From positions 1 to 64,000 of the forward strand of contig JAFQWE010000007.1 in the NCBI GenBank assembly GCA_017407645.1: a stretch of DNA of 64,000 nt. The letters run 5' to 3'. This DNA comes from Clostridia bacterium (GTDB lineage Bacteria; Bacillota; Clostridia; Oscillospirales; Acutalibacteraceae). The stretch's first letter is position 1. Every line of letters starts with the position of its first letter. Made by a program: the position numbers and the translations under genes. Below the pieces are notes generated by a model. The model did not search any database, had not been told where the DNA came from, and saw only the letters and a program-made list of their open reading frames with translations. This document shows, piece by piece, positions 23,799 to 31,737 of the stretch.

Positions 23799-24900
23799 AA
23801 GTACGGTAAAACCCACCCGCGAGCCGCTTTTTCACGTTGTAAAGCGTGACGATATGCCGTGGTGGAAGGCTTGGCTCATCAGAATTGCAACTATTGTTAT
23901 TGCCTTTATATTAGTTGGATTTTTGTGTGTTATGGTTACAAAGCAAAGCTTTGGCGCCTCTTTTAAAATAATGTTTACAGGTGTTTTCGGCAGATTGTTC
24001 GAAGGCTATCCCACAATGCTTTGGAAGTATTTGCAAGAAGTTGCAATTTTGCTTTCCTTGGCGCTTGCGCTTACTCCTGCTTTCAAAATGAAGTTTTGGA
24101 ACTGCGGCGCAGAGGGACAGGCTCTTATCGGCGGTCTTGCTTGCCTTATGTGTATGATAGAATTGGGCGACACCCTTTCTTATCCCGTGTTGATTTTGGT
24201 GATTGCCGTTGTAAGTATGGCGGCAGGCGCTCTTTGGGCTGTAATTCCTGCGGTATTCAAAGCATTTTTCAACACCAATGAAACCTTGTTCACCCTTATG
24301 ATGAACTATATCGCAACTCAGATAATTGCTTACTACGTTTACATCAAGGGCGGCGGCTCCAACGTTATCAACCCCGTTGAAGCAGGCAATTTCCCAACCG
24401 TTATGGGAAATCAGTACTTTGTAAACACCGTAATTGTTGCAGTTATCACCATTTTGATGTACGTATACCTTCGTTACAGTAAGCAGGGTTACGAAATTTC
24501 CGTTGTTGGTGAAAGCCAAAATACCGCTCGCTATATCGGTATCAACGTTAAAAAGGTAATTATCCGCACTATGCTTATTTCAGGTGCTTTGTGCGGCGTT
24601 ACAGGTATGCTTTTGGTTGCAGGTACCAACCACAACATCAACGTAAATATTGTTGGTGGTCAAGGCTTTACTGCAATTCTTATTTCATGGCTTGGTCAGT
24701 TTAATCCCTTTATTATGGTTATTATGACTGCCATTGTAATTTTCCTTCGCTTAGGTGTAGCCAAGGTTGCAGACACAGCCTTGCTTAACTCCTCTTTCTC
24801 AGAGATTATGATTGGTATCGTGCTTTTGATGCTTGTAGGCTGCGAGTTCTTCATTCACTATTCCATCAAGTTTAAGCGTAAAAAGGAGGCAGGCGTATGA
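23791..24900 (+). CDS. nupB: Nucleoside ABC transporter permease 1
   Basis: A 369-residue BPD-type permease of the branched-chain/ribose transporter fold with about nine or ten membrane helices. Family features are NCGAEGQALIGGLACL, FNTNETLFTLMMNYIA and EISVVGESQNTARYIGINVKKVI, which belong to the NupB/YufP group. The protein begins with a short cytoplasmic segment (to about residue 28). It overlaps the ATPase gene by 8 bases and the next permease by 4 bases (ATGA), so all three are translationally coupled. Confidence 0.9.
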   Translation: MAKSTVKPTREPLFHVVKRDDMPWWKAWLIRIATIVIAFILVGFLCVMVTKQSFGASFKIMFTGVFGRLFEGYPTMLWKYLQEVAILLSLALALTPAFKMKFWNCGAEGQALIGGLACLMCMIELGDTLSYPVLILVIAVVSMAAGALWAVIPAVFKAFFNTNETLFTLMMNYIATQIIAYYVYIKGGGSNVINPVEAGNFPTVMGNQYFVNTVIVAVITILMYVYLRYSKQGYEISVVGESQNTARYIGINVKKVIIRTMLISGALCGVTGMLLVAGTNHNINVNIVGGQGFTAILISWLGQFNPFIMVIMTAIVIFLRLGVAKVADTALLNSSFSEIMIGIVLLMLVGCEFFIHYSIKFKRKKEAGV

Positions 24901-25904
24901 GTATCCAGCTCGATATGATTATCCAATTTATTTGCCGTGCTATACTTCTTGGCGTACCTCTGCTTTACGGCTCAACGGGTGAGATTATAACCGAAAAATC
25001 GGGTCACCTTAACCTTGGTATCCCCGGTATTATGTACGTTGGTGCTATCAGCGGTGTTGTAGGCTCATTCCTTTACGAAAACGCCTGTGGCAACGATATT
25101 GCAAAGATGAACGTTGCTTTGGCAATCCTTATTCCTTTGGTTTGCGCCGTTTTGGGTGCAGTTCTTATGGGACTGATTTACAGCTTCCTTACCGTTACAC
25201 TTCGTGCAAATCAGAACGTAACGGGTCTTGCCATTACCACACTTGGTATCGGTCTTGGCAACTTCCTTGGAGCATCCCTTATCAATCTTACCAACAGTGA
25301 GTTGCCCTCTATCGCACTTACTAAAACAAGTTCGTTTTTCTCGGCAAAGCTTCCCTTTGCAGAGAAATTAGGTTGGTTTGGCGAACTCTTCTTGTCTCAC
25401 GATTTCTTAACCTATCTTGCAGTTGTAATTGCAATTATCACAACCTTTGTGCTTAATCGCACCCGTGTTGGACTTAACCTTCGCGCAGTTGGTGAAAATC
25501 CTGCAACCGCCGATGCGGCAGGCGTAAACGTAACAAGATATAAGTATGTTGCAACCTGTATCGGCAGTGCTATTGCAGGACTTGGCGGACTTCAGTACGT
25601 TATGGCATATGCAAGCGGAGTTTGGTCAAACAACGCTTTCGGTGACCGCGGTTGGATGGCTATCGCACTTGTTATCTTCGCATTGTGGAAGCCTTCTATG
25701 GCAATTGTTGGCTCCTTTGTATTTGGTGCCCTCTGTAATGCAAATAACTACATTCAGGGTCTTGGTACCGAAACACAGGAACTTTTCAAGATGCTTCCTT
25801 ACGTTGTAACAATAGTTGTTCTTATTATTACAAGTATGCGTAAAAAACGCGAGCATCAGCCTCCCGAAAGCTTGGGCTTGCCCTATTTCAGAGAAGAAAG
25901 ATAA
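24897..25904 (+). CDS. nupC: Nucleoside ABC transporter permease 2
   Basis: A 335-residue membrane protein pairing with the preceding permease. It shows LLYGSTGEIITEKSGHLNLGIPGIMYVGA near the N-terminus and NLRAVGENPATADAAGVNVTRYKYVATCIGSAIAGLGG in the middle, both typical of the YufQ/NupC type. Together with the lipoprotein and the double ATPase it completes the importer. It starts with AGGAGG upstream and an ATGA overlap with the previous gene. A perfect terminator follows within 10 bases, so the operon is bmpA-nupA-nupB-nupC. Confidence 0.9.
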   Translation: MSIQLDMIIQFICRAILLGVPLLYGSTGEIITEKSGHLNLGIPGIMYVGAISGVVGSFLYENACGNDIAKMNVALAILIPLVCAVLGAVLMGLIYSFLTVTLRANQNVTGLAITTLGIGLGNFLGASLINLTNSELPSIALTKTSSFFSAKLPFAEKLGWFGELFLSHDFLTYLAVVIAIITTFVLNRTRVGLNLRAVGENPATADAAGVNVTRYKYVATCIGSAIAGLGGLQYVMAYASGVWSNNAFGDRGWMAIALVIFALWKPSMAIVGSFVFGALCNANNYIQGLGTETQELFKMLPYVVTIVVLIITSMRKKREHQPPESLGLPYFREER

Positions 25905-25910
25905 TGAATT

Positions 25911-25941
25911 AAAAAGCGGTCAAAATTTGACCGCTTTTTCT
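25911..25941. terminator. Terminator of the nucleoside transport operon
   Basis: AAAAAGCGGTCAAA / TTTGACCGCTTTTT with a one-base centre. It can act in both directions and also faces the minus-strand carboxypeptidase gene. Confidence 0.9.
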
Positions 25942-25979
25942 TTACTTTAAAATACACCTATGGTATAATAACTATGTAT

Positions 25980-26882
25980 TTACATAACTAATGTTAGTGC
26001 CATCAGTTCAAGGGCGGCAGGGTAAATCTGCTCTATCTGTGATGGTGGCAAAGGGTTAATTCCTTTGCCCAATTCAACGGTGAAGCCGGGCTTTCCAAAT
26101 TGGTCAATAAACCAATCCTTAAATCCACCGTGGGACGCAGTGCCGGCAGGGTCTGCCATCTTGTAGCCTGATGATGCTGCAAGGATTTTTGCCATCCGCT
26201 CGGCTTGAGGCGGAGTTTTGTCACCGTACCGCCAATATATTTCTTCTCCCTGAGTGTGCAAAGCCATAACCTGCTCTATGTTAACCCGTCGGCAAAGATT
26301 TGTCAGCGCTACTGTTTCAGGCTCGCTTTCAGGTCGGCATCCGCCATAGCGAGAGGGGGCAGGACCAAATATACCTTGCTCCTCTTCTATAAGCTTCAGT
26401 TGATGCCACCCTGCATTAAAGTTGTGATTGATGTCAACCCCTCTTCCGTTGGCATTCCAATCTTCAAAGTGACCGCCGCACAATCTTTTAATACGTGGCG
26501 CGTGGCTAAGGCAGGCTTTTTCACCGTGAATGGCAATGTCGCACCCGTCAGGGTTGACCATTGGCACAACTATAAGCCCTCGCTCTTTTAAAGCTCTGCG
26601 AATAGGTATGCCTGTCAGTGCGGTATTCATTACAATGCAGTTACACAAATCCTCAACAAATCGCAACGCAATGGCAGAGGTAATGCGCTCCTTACCGTGA
26701 AAGGCGGCGGCAATCAAAACGTACCGCTTGCATTTGCCAAGCCGAAGGGCAAGCAACTCCTTGCCCATAAAGCTTTTACCGATTCTTGAAAGGGATAAAA
26801 AAGGATATTTTCCAATCAAGGCGTAAATTTCACGCCGCAAAACATTATAATCCTGTTCAACTGTTTCTATGATGTGACCCAT
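25980..26882 (-). CDS. M14 family zinc carboxypeptidase
   Basis: A 300-residue metallopeptidase without a signal peptide. The zinc ligands are in AAFHGKER (His and Glu, HxxE) at about residues 60-67 and in MALHTQGEE (His); the catalytic Glu is in FTVELGKGINPL near the C-terminus. VNPDGCDIAIHGE and NANGRGVDINHNFNAGW carry substrate-binding Asn/Arg residues. In Firmicutes such enzymes often cut peptidoglycan peptides (gamma-D-glutamyl-diaminopimelate type), which I regard as likely but unproven; the lack of an export signal suggests action on recycled muropeptides. I chose ATG 26882, eight bases after AAGGAG; a GTG three codons upstream is less likely. Confidence 0.85.
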   Translation of the reverse strand: MGHIIETVEQDYNVLRREIYALIGKYPFLSLSRIGKSFMGKELLALRLGKCKRYVLIAAAFHGKERITSAIALRFVEDLCNCIVMNTALTGIPIRRALKERGLIVVPMVNPDGCDIAIHGEKACLSHAPRIKRLCGGHFEDWNANGRGVDINHNFNAGWHQLKLIEEEQGIFGPAPSRYGGCRPESEPETVALTNLCRRVNIEQVMALHTQGEEIYWRYGDKTPPQAERMAKILAASSGYKMADPAGTASHGGFKDWFIDQFGKPGFTVELGKGINPLPPSQIEQIYPAALELMALTLVM

Positions 26883-26944
26883 ATTTTTCACTCCTTAAAA
26901 CAGTTTATGCAGACTTAATAAAAATAAGAACAAAGGAAATTTAT

Positions 26945-27490
26945 ATGGATATGATTGAACGGACTACTGCCACCGAATATAAGTTTAAAGGCAGAATATT
27001 AAATACCCGTGTTGACGACGTGCTTTTGCCCGACGGCAGTGAAAGTAAGCGCGAAATAATCGAGCACAGTGGTGGTGTGGGTGTAATTGCCCTTACCGAC
27101 GATAACTGTATATGCCTTGTCCGTCAGTACCGTCACCCATATGGCGAGGTTATCTATGAAATTCCCGCAGGCAAGCGCGAAACGGGGGAGGCGCCTCTTA
27201 CTTGCGGCAAGCGTGAGCTAAGTGAGGAAGCAGGCTATACCGCAGAAAAGTGGCTAAGCTTGGGGGTTATTTACCCCACGCCTGCTTATTGTAACGAAAA
27301 AATTTACATTTTTCTTGCCACTAAGTTAACAAAGGGTAATGTTCACCTTGACCAAGGTGAATTTGTAGAAAGTGTAGCCTTACCCCTTGAAGAATGTGTA
27401 AAAATGGTTATGTCGGGTGAAATTAAGGATGCAAAAACCCAAATCGCCATACTTAAAGTTTTAGCAATGAAGGAGGCAGAGCAGTTATGA
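26945..27490 (+). CDS. NUDIX hydrolase, ADP-ribose pyrophosphatase type
   Basis: A 181-residue hydrolase that probably splits ADP-ribose to AMP and ribose 5-phosphate. The NUDIX box is complete: G76, E82, R90-E91, E94-E95 and G97 in GKRETGE...GKRELSEEAGY. The N-terminal beta segment (KFKGRILNTRVDDVLLPDG) and VRQYRHPYGEVIYEIPAG are typical of the NudF-like group. The start ATG 26945 follows AAAGGAAA. It overlaps the next lipoprotein gene by 4 bases. Confidence 0.88.
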   Translation: MDMIERTTATEYKFKGRILNTRVDDVLLPDGSESKREIIEHSGGVGVIALTDDNCICLVRQYRHPYGEVIYEIPAGKRETGEAPLTCGKRELSEEAGYTAEKWLSLGVIYPTPAYCNEKIYIFLATKLTKGNVHLDQGEFVESVALPLEECVKMVMSGEIKDAKTQIAILKVLAMKEAEQL

Positions 27491-28077
27491 AAAGAATAAT
27501 ATCCTTGATTATGGTAATTTTAGTGGCTGTAAGCCTTGTTTCTTGCAATGCTCAAATTGAAAGCGGAGGTAAGCCTACTCCCGATAAGGTAACGTCAGGA
27601 AATTACGAGGCAGACCCCGAAGAAACGATGCTTTACAGAATTGACGAAAAAAGCGCCAAGGAGCTGCTTGGTGAACTTACACCTATAATCAGTCAAATGG
27701 CAATTAAGGTGTACGACAGTGACCTTATTTACTTCAAAAAGATAGTTAACTATCTTTCACAGTTTAACGATTATGAGGGTGACTTGGCTCAGTATATGCA
27801 TTCGGTAGAGCTTCTTTGCGACGCTTATTATGATATGTACGTGCTTAACTGCACCGCAAAAGAGGTAAAAGAGCAGATAGATGGTTATTTTGACACGTAC
27901 TACAAACTGTCAGAGGAGTTTAAAAGTCAGTATTCACCCTTTGAAGCCTCTGATTTGTATGCAATATCTACCCGTATAGGAATATTGGTTGAAGAAATGT
28001 TGACGTCAAGCGAAGAAACCTCGTCAACCCAGTCTCAAACTCAAAATGAAACCTCATCAGCGGTATCACCCAACTGA
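27487..28077 (+). CDS. Hypothetical lipoprotein
   Basis: A 196-residue protein with a lipoprotein signal (MKRIISLIMVILVAVSLVSC; lipobox LVSC, Cys at about residue 20). The mature part begins with a Gly/Lys/Asp-rich linker, then a helical domain of about 130 residues with several Tyr/Asp (YFKKIVNYLSQFNDYEGDLAQYM) and a Ser/Thr/Gln-rich tail (SSEETSSTQSQTQNETSS). I do not recognise a family. Its start overlaps the NUDIX stop by 4 bases (ATGA), so the pair is coupled, although a lipoprotein and a cytoplasmic hydrolase have no obvious shared task. Confidence 0.75.
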   Translation: MKRIISLIMVILVAVSLVSCNAQIESGGKPTPDKVTSGNYEADPEETMLYRIDEKSAKELLGELTPIISQMAIKVYDSDLIYFKKIVNYLSQFNDYEGDLAQYMHSVELLCDAYYDMYVLNCTAKEVKEQIDGYFDTYYKLSEEFKSQYSPFEASDLYAISTRIGILVEEMLTSSEETSSTQSQTQNETSSAVSPN

Positions 28078-28099
28078 GAAGAGGGTATAATCTGTTTGG

Positions 28100-28128
28100 T
28101 TGACAACATAATAATATCGTGATAAAAT
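28100..28128 (+). promoter_or_regulatory. Promoter of the band-7 protein gene
   Basis: TTGACA (28100-28105), 17-base spacer, TAAAAT (28123-28128). Confidence 0.8.
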
Positions 28129-28172
28129 ATATTTGAAGCAGGTGCTTCAATAAAATATAAAGGACTGATTTT

Positions 28173-29111
28173 ATGCCATTTATTATTGCAGGTATTGTTG
28201 TAGCAGTTATTATTCTTTGCTTAAGAGTAGTACCGCAGGCAACCGAGTATGTTATTGAACGCTTGGGTAAATATCAAAAAACCTGGAACGCAGGCTTGCA
28301 TTTTCTTATTCCTGTTATCGACCGCGTTTCAAAGCGCGTAACCTTAAAAGAACAGGTGCTTGATTCACCTCCACAGCCCGTTATTACTAAGGATAACGTT
28401 ACAATGCAAATTGATACCGTTGTTTATTTCAAGGTGTTTGATGCAAAGCTGTTCACCTACGGCGCAGTTAATCCTATCAGCGCATTGTCAAACCTTGCAG
28501 CTACCACTCTGCGTAATATTGTTGGTGAGCTTGAGCTTGACGATACCTTGACCTCACGCGATACCATTAACGGCAAAATGACCGAAATACTTGACTGTGC
28601 AACTGACCAGTGGGGCATTAAGGTTAACCGTGTTGAGCTTAAGAATATTATTCCTCCCTCAGAAATTCAAAATGCAATGGAAAAGCAAATGAAGGCAGAG
28701 CGTGACCGCCGCGAAACCTTGCTTGAGGCAGAGGGTCACAAAGCCGCCGTTATCACTCGTGCAGAGGGTGACAAGCAGGCTATGATTCTTGCTGCAGAGG
28801 GTGAGCGTGACGCTCGCATTGCTCGTGCAGAGGGTGAGGCAAAGGCTATCCTTCTTGCCAAACAGGCAGAGGCAGACGGACTTGCCGCTCTTAAGAATGC
28901 AGGCGCCGATATGGCAGTGCTTGAGCTTAAAAAGTATGAGGCATTGATTGAGGTGGCAAACGGCACCGCATCCAAGATTATCATTCCTACCGACGTTGTA
29001 AATCTTACAAGAGATAACGTGGTGTTCTCCGAAACCACAGGTCTTGGCGATTCAACCGATGCCGCACCTAAAGCCCCTGAAAAAAAGAAAAAAGACCCTT
29101 GCTGTGACTGA
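28173..29111 (+). CDS. SPFH/band 7 (stomatin-like, QmcA-type) membrane protein
   Basis: A 312-residue protein anchored by an N-terminal helix (about residues 3-20), followed by the band-7 domain (RLGKYQKTWNAGLHFLIPVIDRVSKRV; VDTVVYFKV-like DTVVYFKVFDAKL) to about residue 180. After this comes a coiled coil rich in Ala-Glu-Gly: AEGHKAA, RAEGDKQA, AAEGERDA, RAEGEAKA, a tandem series of about 11-residue units that is usual for stomatin/paraslipin proteins. The tail is Pro/Lys-rich and ends KKKKDPCCD. Such proteins form ring-like scaffolds at membranes and often work with a NfeD partner or a protease; no NfeD gene is adjacent here. Single-gene unit. Confidence 0.9.
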   Translation: MPFIIAGIVVAVIILCLRVVPQATEYVIERLGKYQKTWNAGLHFLIPVIDRVSKRVTLKEQVLDSPPQPVITKDNVTMQIDTVVYFKVFDAKLFTYGAVNPISALSNLAATTLRNIVGELELDDTLTSRDTINGKMTEILDCATDQWGIKVNRVELKNIIPPSEIQNAMEKQMKAERDRRETLLEAEGHKAAVITRAEGDKQAMILAAEGERDARIARAEGEAKAILLAKQAEADGLAALKNAGADMAVLELKKYEALIEVANGTASKIIIPTDVVNLTRDNVVFSETTGLGDSTDAAPKAPEKKKKDPCCD

Positions 29112-29115
29112 TTTT

Positions 29116-29506
29116 AAATCCCCCTCTGTTGTGGCACCCTCCGTAAGGAGGGTGCCACAGTTATATTCGCGGGCGGCGAGTGATATTGCTTTGCAGTTAT
29201 ATTTGGACTATGCCCAAGTTATATTCGCTTCGCGAGTTTTGAAAGCGAATATAATATCACTGAAACGACAAGTTTCAATATCACTTTGCGTGATAACGCA
29301 AAACATCACTGTGAGACCTGTCTCACAATATCACTTAATATTTTTATTTTTGATATAGGTTAATTTAAAAATATGTACTCCCGTTACGCACATTTTGAAA
29401 GTGCGTAACCCACTATGACACTTATCTGTAGAAAGTGTCAATTTTTATATAAAAAAGAATAAGGGAGAACACTTCTTTACGAAGTGTCTCGCTTTGAGGG
29501 GGATTT
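29116..29506 (+). mobile_element. 391-bp hairpin-array element with 11-bp terminal inverted repeats (MITE-like), contains multi-hairpin repeat copy B
   Basis: Ends AAATCCCCCTC (29116-29126) and GAGGGGGATTT (29496-29506) are perfect inverted repeats. Inside are about ten stem-loops and no reading frame of note. They include GTGGCACCCTCC-GTAA-GGAGGGTGCCAC (29131-29158), TGAAAC-GACAA-GTTTCA between ATATCAC spacers, GTTACGCAC / GTGCGTAAC (29383-29409), TGACACTT / AAGTGTCA (29416-29440) and ACACTTC / GAAGTGT (29469-29487). The module order of 29131-29340 repeats that of 7891-8062. The inverted ends suggest a non-autonomous mobile element, but I see no clear target duplication. Confidence 0.6.
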
Positions 29507-29539
29507 TTAATGAATAAGAAATATTGAATAATGAAAAAT

Positions 29540-29640
29540 GTCGGTATGTCTCGTTGGGACAACTAAATTTGTAGGGGGCGGCGCTTGTCGACGACCCGTT
29601 GAATTGGCCGTTTGCTAAGCTTGTGCCTGTAGGGAAGACA
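29540..29640. repeat. GC-rich dispersed repeat of a second type
   Basis: The stretch with TGTAGGGGGCGGCGCTTGTC and GACGACCCG differs sharply in composition from the AT-rich sequence before it and resembles TGTAGGGGCGG-type repeats often seen in gut Clostridia (from memory). A small hairpin TGTCTC-GTT-GGGACA precedes it. No coding potential seen. Only one copy is in this window. Confidence 0.35.
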
Positions 29641-29661
29641 CTCCACCTTTCTCTTTTTATC

Positions 29662-29703
29662 CAAAACAAAAAAGGCTATCAGTTCAATAAACTGATAGCC
29701 TTT
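29662..29703 (-). terminator. Terminator of the DUF4867-tyrS unit
   Basis: AAAGGCTATCAGTT / AACTGATAGCCTTT around CAATA; on the minus strand it is followed by TTTTTTGTTTT. It starts eight bases after the tyrS stop. Confidence 0.9.
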
Positions 29704-29710
29704 AACCTTT

Positions 29711-30934
29711 TTACTTAATTATTGCTCTGTGGAAGACCTTTTTGCCCTTGCGGATTTTAACGCCCTCTACCAATGCAGCCTTGCTAACAACAAGGTCGTG
29801 AGCCTCTACCTTTTGCTCGTCAAGGGTAACACCGCCCTGCTGAATAAGACGGCGAGCCTCACCCTTGCTGGGAGTAAGACCACACATCATAAGCAGGTCA
29901 ATGATACCGATGCCGTCATCGCTAATATCGTCGGCGTTAATTTCGGTGGTGGGCATATTGCTGTCGTCACCGCCGCCTGCAAACAGGGCGTGAGATGCGG
30001 TTTTGGCCTTTTCAGCCTCTTCCTCGCCGTGAACAAGAGCGGTAAGCTCGTATGCAAGCAACTCTTTCTTCTCGTTAATGCGAGATGAATCCCACTCTTC
30101 CATCTTTTCGATTTCTTCAATGGGGATAAAGGTGAGCATACGGATGCACTTCATAACGTCGGCATCGTTAACGTTGCGCCAATACTGGAAGAACTCAAAA
30201 GGAGTAGTCTTGTTGGGGTCAAGCCAAACGGCACCGTTAGCAGTTTTACCCATCTTTTTACCCTCACTATTCATAAGCAGGGTAATAGTCATTGCATAGG
30301 CATCGTGACCTGTCTTTTTACGGATAAGCTCGGTACCGCCAAGCATATTGCTCCACTGGTCATCACCGCCGAACTGCATATTGCAGCCGTAGTTGTTGTG
30401 CAAATGATAGAAGTCGTAAGACTGCATAATCATATAGTTAAACTCAAGGAAGCTAAGACCCTTTTCCATACGTTGCTTGTAGCACTCGGCACGAAGCATA
30501 TTATTAACCGAGAAGCAAGCACCAACGTCACGAAGCAGCTCAATGTAGTTAAGCTTTAAAAGCCAATCGGCATTGTTAACCATAATAGCCTTGTCTTCGC
30601 CAAACTCAATAAAACGCTCCATCTGTTTTCTGAAGCAGTCGCAGTTGTGCTGAATGGTTTCGGGAGTCATCATAGAGCGCATATCGGTTCTGCCTGAGGG
30701 GTCACCGATATAGCCTGTGCCGCCACCGATAAGAACAACAGGCTTGTTGCCTGCCATCTGCAAACGCTTCATAAGGCAAAGAGCCATAAAGTGACCAACG
30801 TGCAGTGAGTCGGCAGTGGGGTCAAAGCCAATGTAAAAACGGGCGCCGCCGTTGTTTATAAGCTCTCTGATTTCGGGCTCGTCGGTAACCTGAGCAATCA
30901 GACCTCTTGCTTTAAGTTCTTCATATATCTGCAT
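29711..30934 (-). CDS. tyrS: Tyrosyl-tRNA synthetase
   Basis: Charges tRNA-Tyr with tyrosine. The 407-residue class I enzyme has the HIGH motif as HVGH in FDPTADSLHVGHF near residue 48, the tyrosine pocket residues in FNYMIMQSYDF and GGDDQWSNM, and KMSKS as KKMGKT near residue 230. A C-terminal S4 RNA-binding domain starts at about residue 340 (SKGEARRLIQQGGVTLDEQKVE). The ATG is preceded by AGGAGG. The upstream DUF4867 gene ends 20 bases before, and there is no T-box in front, unlike many Firmicutes tyrS genes. Confidence 0.95.
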   Translation of the reverse strand: MQIYEELKARGLIAQVTDEPEIRELINNGGARFYIGFDPTADSLHVGHFMALCLMKRLQMAGNKPVVLIGGGTGYIGDPSGRTDMRSMMTPETIQHNCDCFRKQMERFIEFGEDKAIMVNNADWLLKLNYIELLRDVGACFSVNNMLRAECYKQRMEKGLSFLEFNYMIMQSYDFYHLHNNYGCNMQFGGDDQWSNMLGGTELIRKKTGHDAYAMTITLLMNSEGKKMGKTANGAVWLDPNKTTPFEFFQYWRNVNDADVMKCIRMLTFIPIEEIEKMEEWDSSRINEKKELLAYELTALVHGEEEAEKAKTASHALFAGGGDDSNMPTTEINADDISDDGIGIIDLLMMCGLTPSKGEARRLIQQGGVTLDEQKVEAHDLVVSKAALVEGVKIRKGKKVFHRAIIK

Positions 30935-30954
30935 TTTGAAATCCTCCTAAAAGG

Positions 30955-31605
30955 TTATTTGTATTTAATTTCGTAATTTGTTCCCGTAATGCCTGCCACA
31001 ACGCCGCGACCGATAAGCCCCTCGTTATCCATACAACAGGTAATCCACTTGTTTTTGCGGAATAACAATTTGTCACTGTGACTGTTTTCCAAATCGGTGT
31101 TGGTACCCTTTGGCAGTGCCACAACACAACCAAAACCGCTCTGGCTTACTTCAATGGGGCAAAAGTGCATAGAGGTTGCATATACCTCAATAGCAGTACC
31201 CTTTGGCACAAAAAAGCCCCGCACTTCTTTGGAATCAATGGTGCCGTTTTTGAACTTGCACAAAGGAGCAAGAAGCAACACCAAATCGGTAACGGCTACG
31301 TTAACTTCGGATGACGTGTGCCACTCCAAAGCGTTAAGCTTGTTGCTGTGGCCCCAACAATATCCTACTTGAGTAGGCATCTCGCCAAAATAATTCTGGC
31401 AAATTTCATCTGCGATTTCAAGGCACTCAAATTTAGGCTCACTTGGCACATAGCTTGACGCACCCTCAGGCATAGCAACCGTTTCACCGACTGAAACAAT
31501 CTCTGCCGTGTCACAGTTAAGCACTCTGCCGAAAGGAGCAAACTCTTCATCGGTCACAAAGTAAAGTTTAACGTCGGGATTTAATTCTCTTAATTTTTGA
31601 AGCAT
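30955..31605 (-). CDS. DUF4867-like protein
   Basis: A 216-residue cytoplasmic protein resembling DUF4867, a family of unknown function in Clostridia. It starts MLQKLRELNPDVKLYFVTDEEF and contains TQVGYCWGHSNKLNALEWHTSSEVNVAVTDLVLLLA and VPKGTAIEVYATSMHFCPIEV, in short pieces; the beta-rich centre and His residues suggest a cupin-like barrel. Family members are sometimes near sugar-phosphate genes, but here the gene is upstream of tyrS. I chose ATG 31605, nine bases after GGAG; the longer frame would add 21 hydrophobic residues encoded within the promoter. Confidence 0.6.
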   Translation of the reverse strand: MLQKLRELNPDVKLYFVTDEEFAPFGRVLNCDTAEIVSVGETVAMPEGASSYVPSEPKFECLEIADEICQNYFGEMPTQVGYCWGHSNKLNALEWHTSSEVNVAVTDLVLLLAPLCKFKNGTIDSKEVRGFFVPKGTAIEVYATSMHFCPIEVSQSGFGCVVALPKGTNTDLENSHSDKLLFRKNKWITCCMDNEGLIGRGVVAGITGTNYEIKYK

Positions 31606-31639
31606 ATTAACATCTCCGCATTTTAACAAATACACATAT

Positions 31640-31668
31640 ATAATAACATAACACACCAAGGTATACAA
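31640..31668 (-). promoter_or_regulatory. Promoter of the DUF4867-tyrS unit
   Basis: Minus strand TTGTAT (31663-31668), 17-base spacer, TATTAT (31640-31645). Confidence 0.6.
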
Positions 31669-31737
31669 CTAAAAAATTAACCAAATCTATGACTTTTTGC
31701 CTCTTTTTTGCAAAAAATAGTTGCAGAGGTGGCAAAA

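Noticed and set aside
29160..29340. CRISPR-like array because of the recurring ATATCAC unit
   Set aside because: Unit length and spacing are irregular, the units are inverted across the centre, and the intervening sequences are hairpins rather than unique spacers. No cas genes are present.
30935..30954. T-box in front of tyrS
   Set aside because: Only 20 bases separate tyrS from the upstream gene and the T-box core sequence is absent there and in the leader of the upstream gene.
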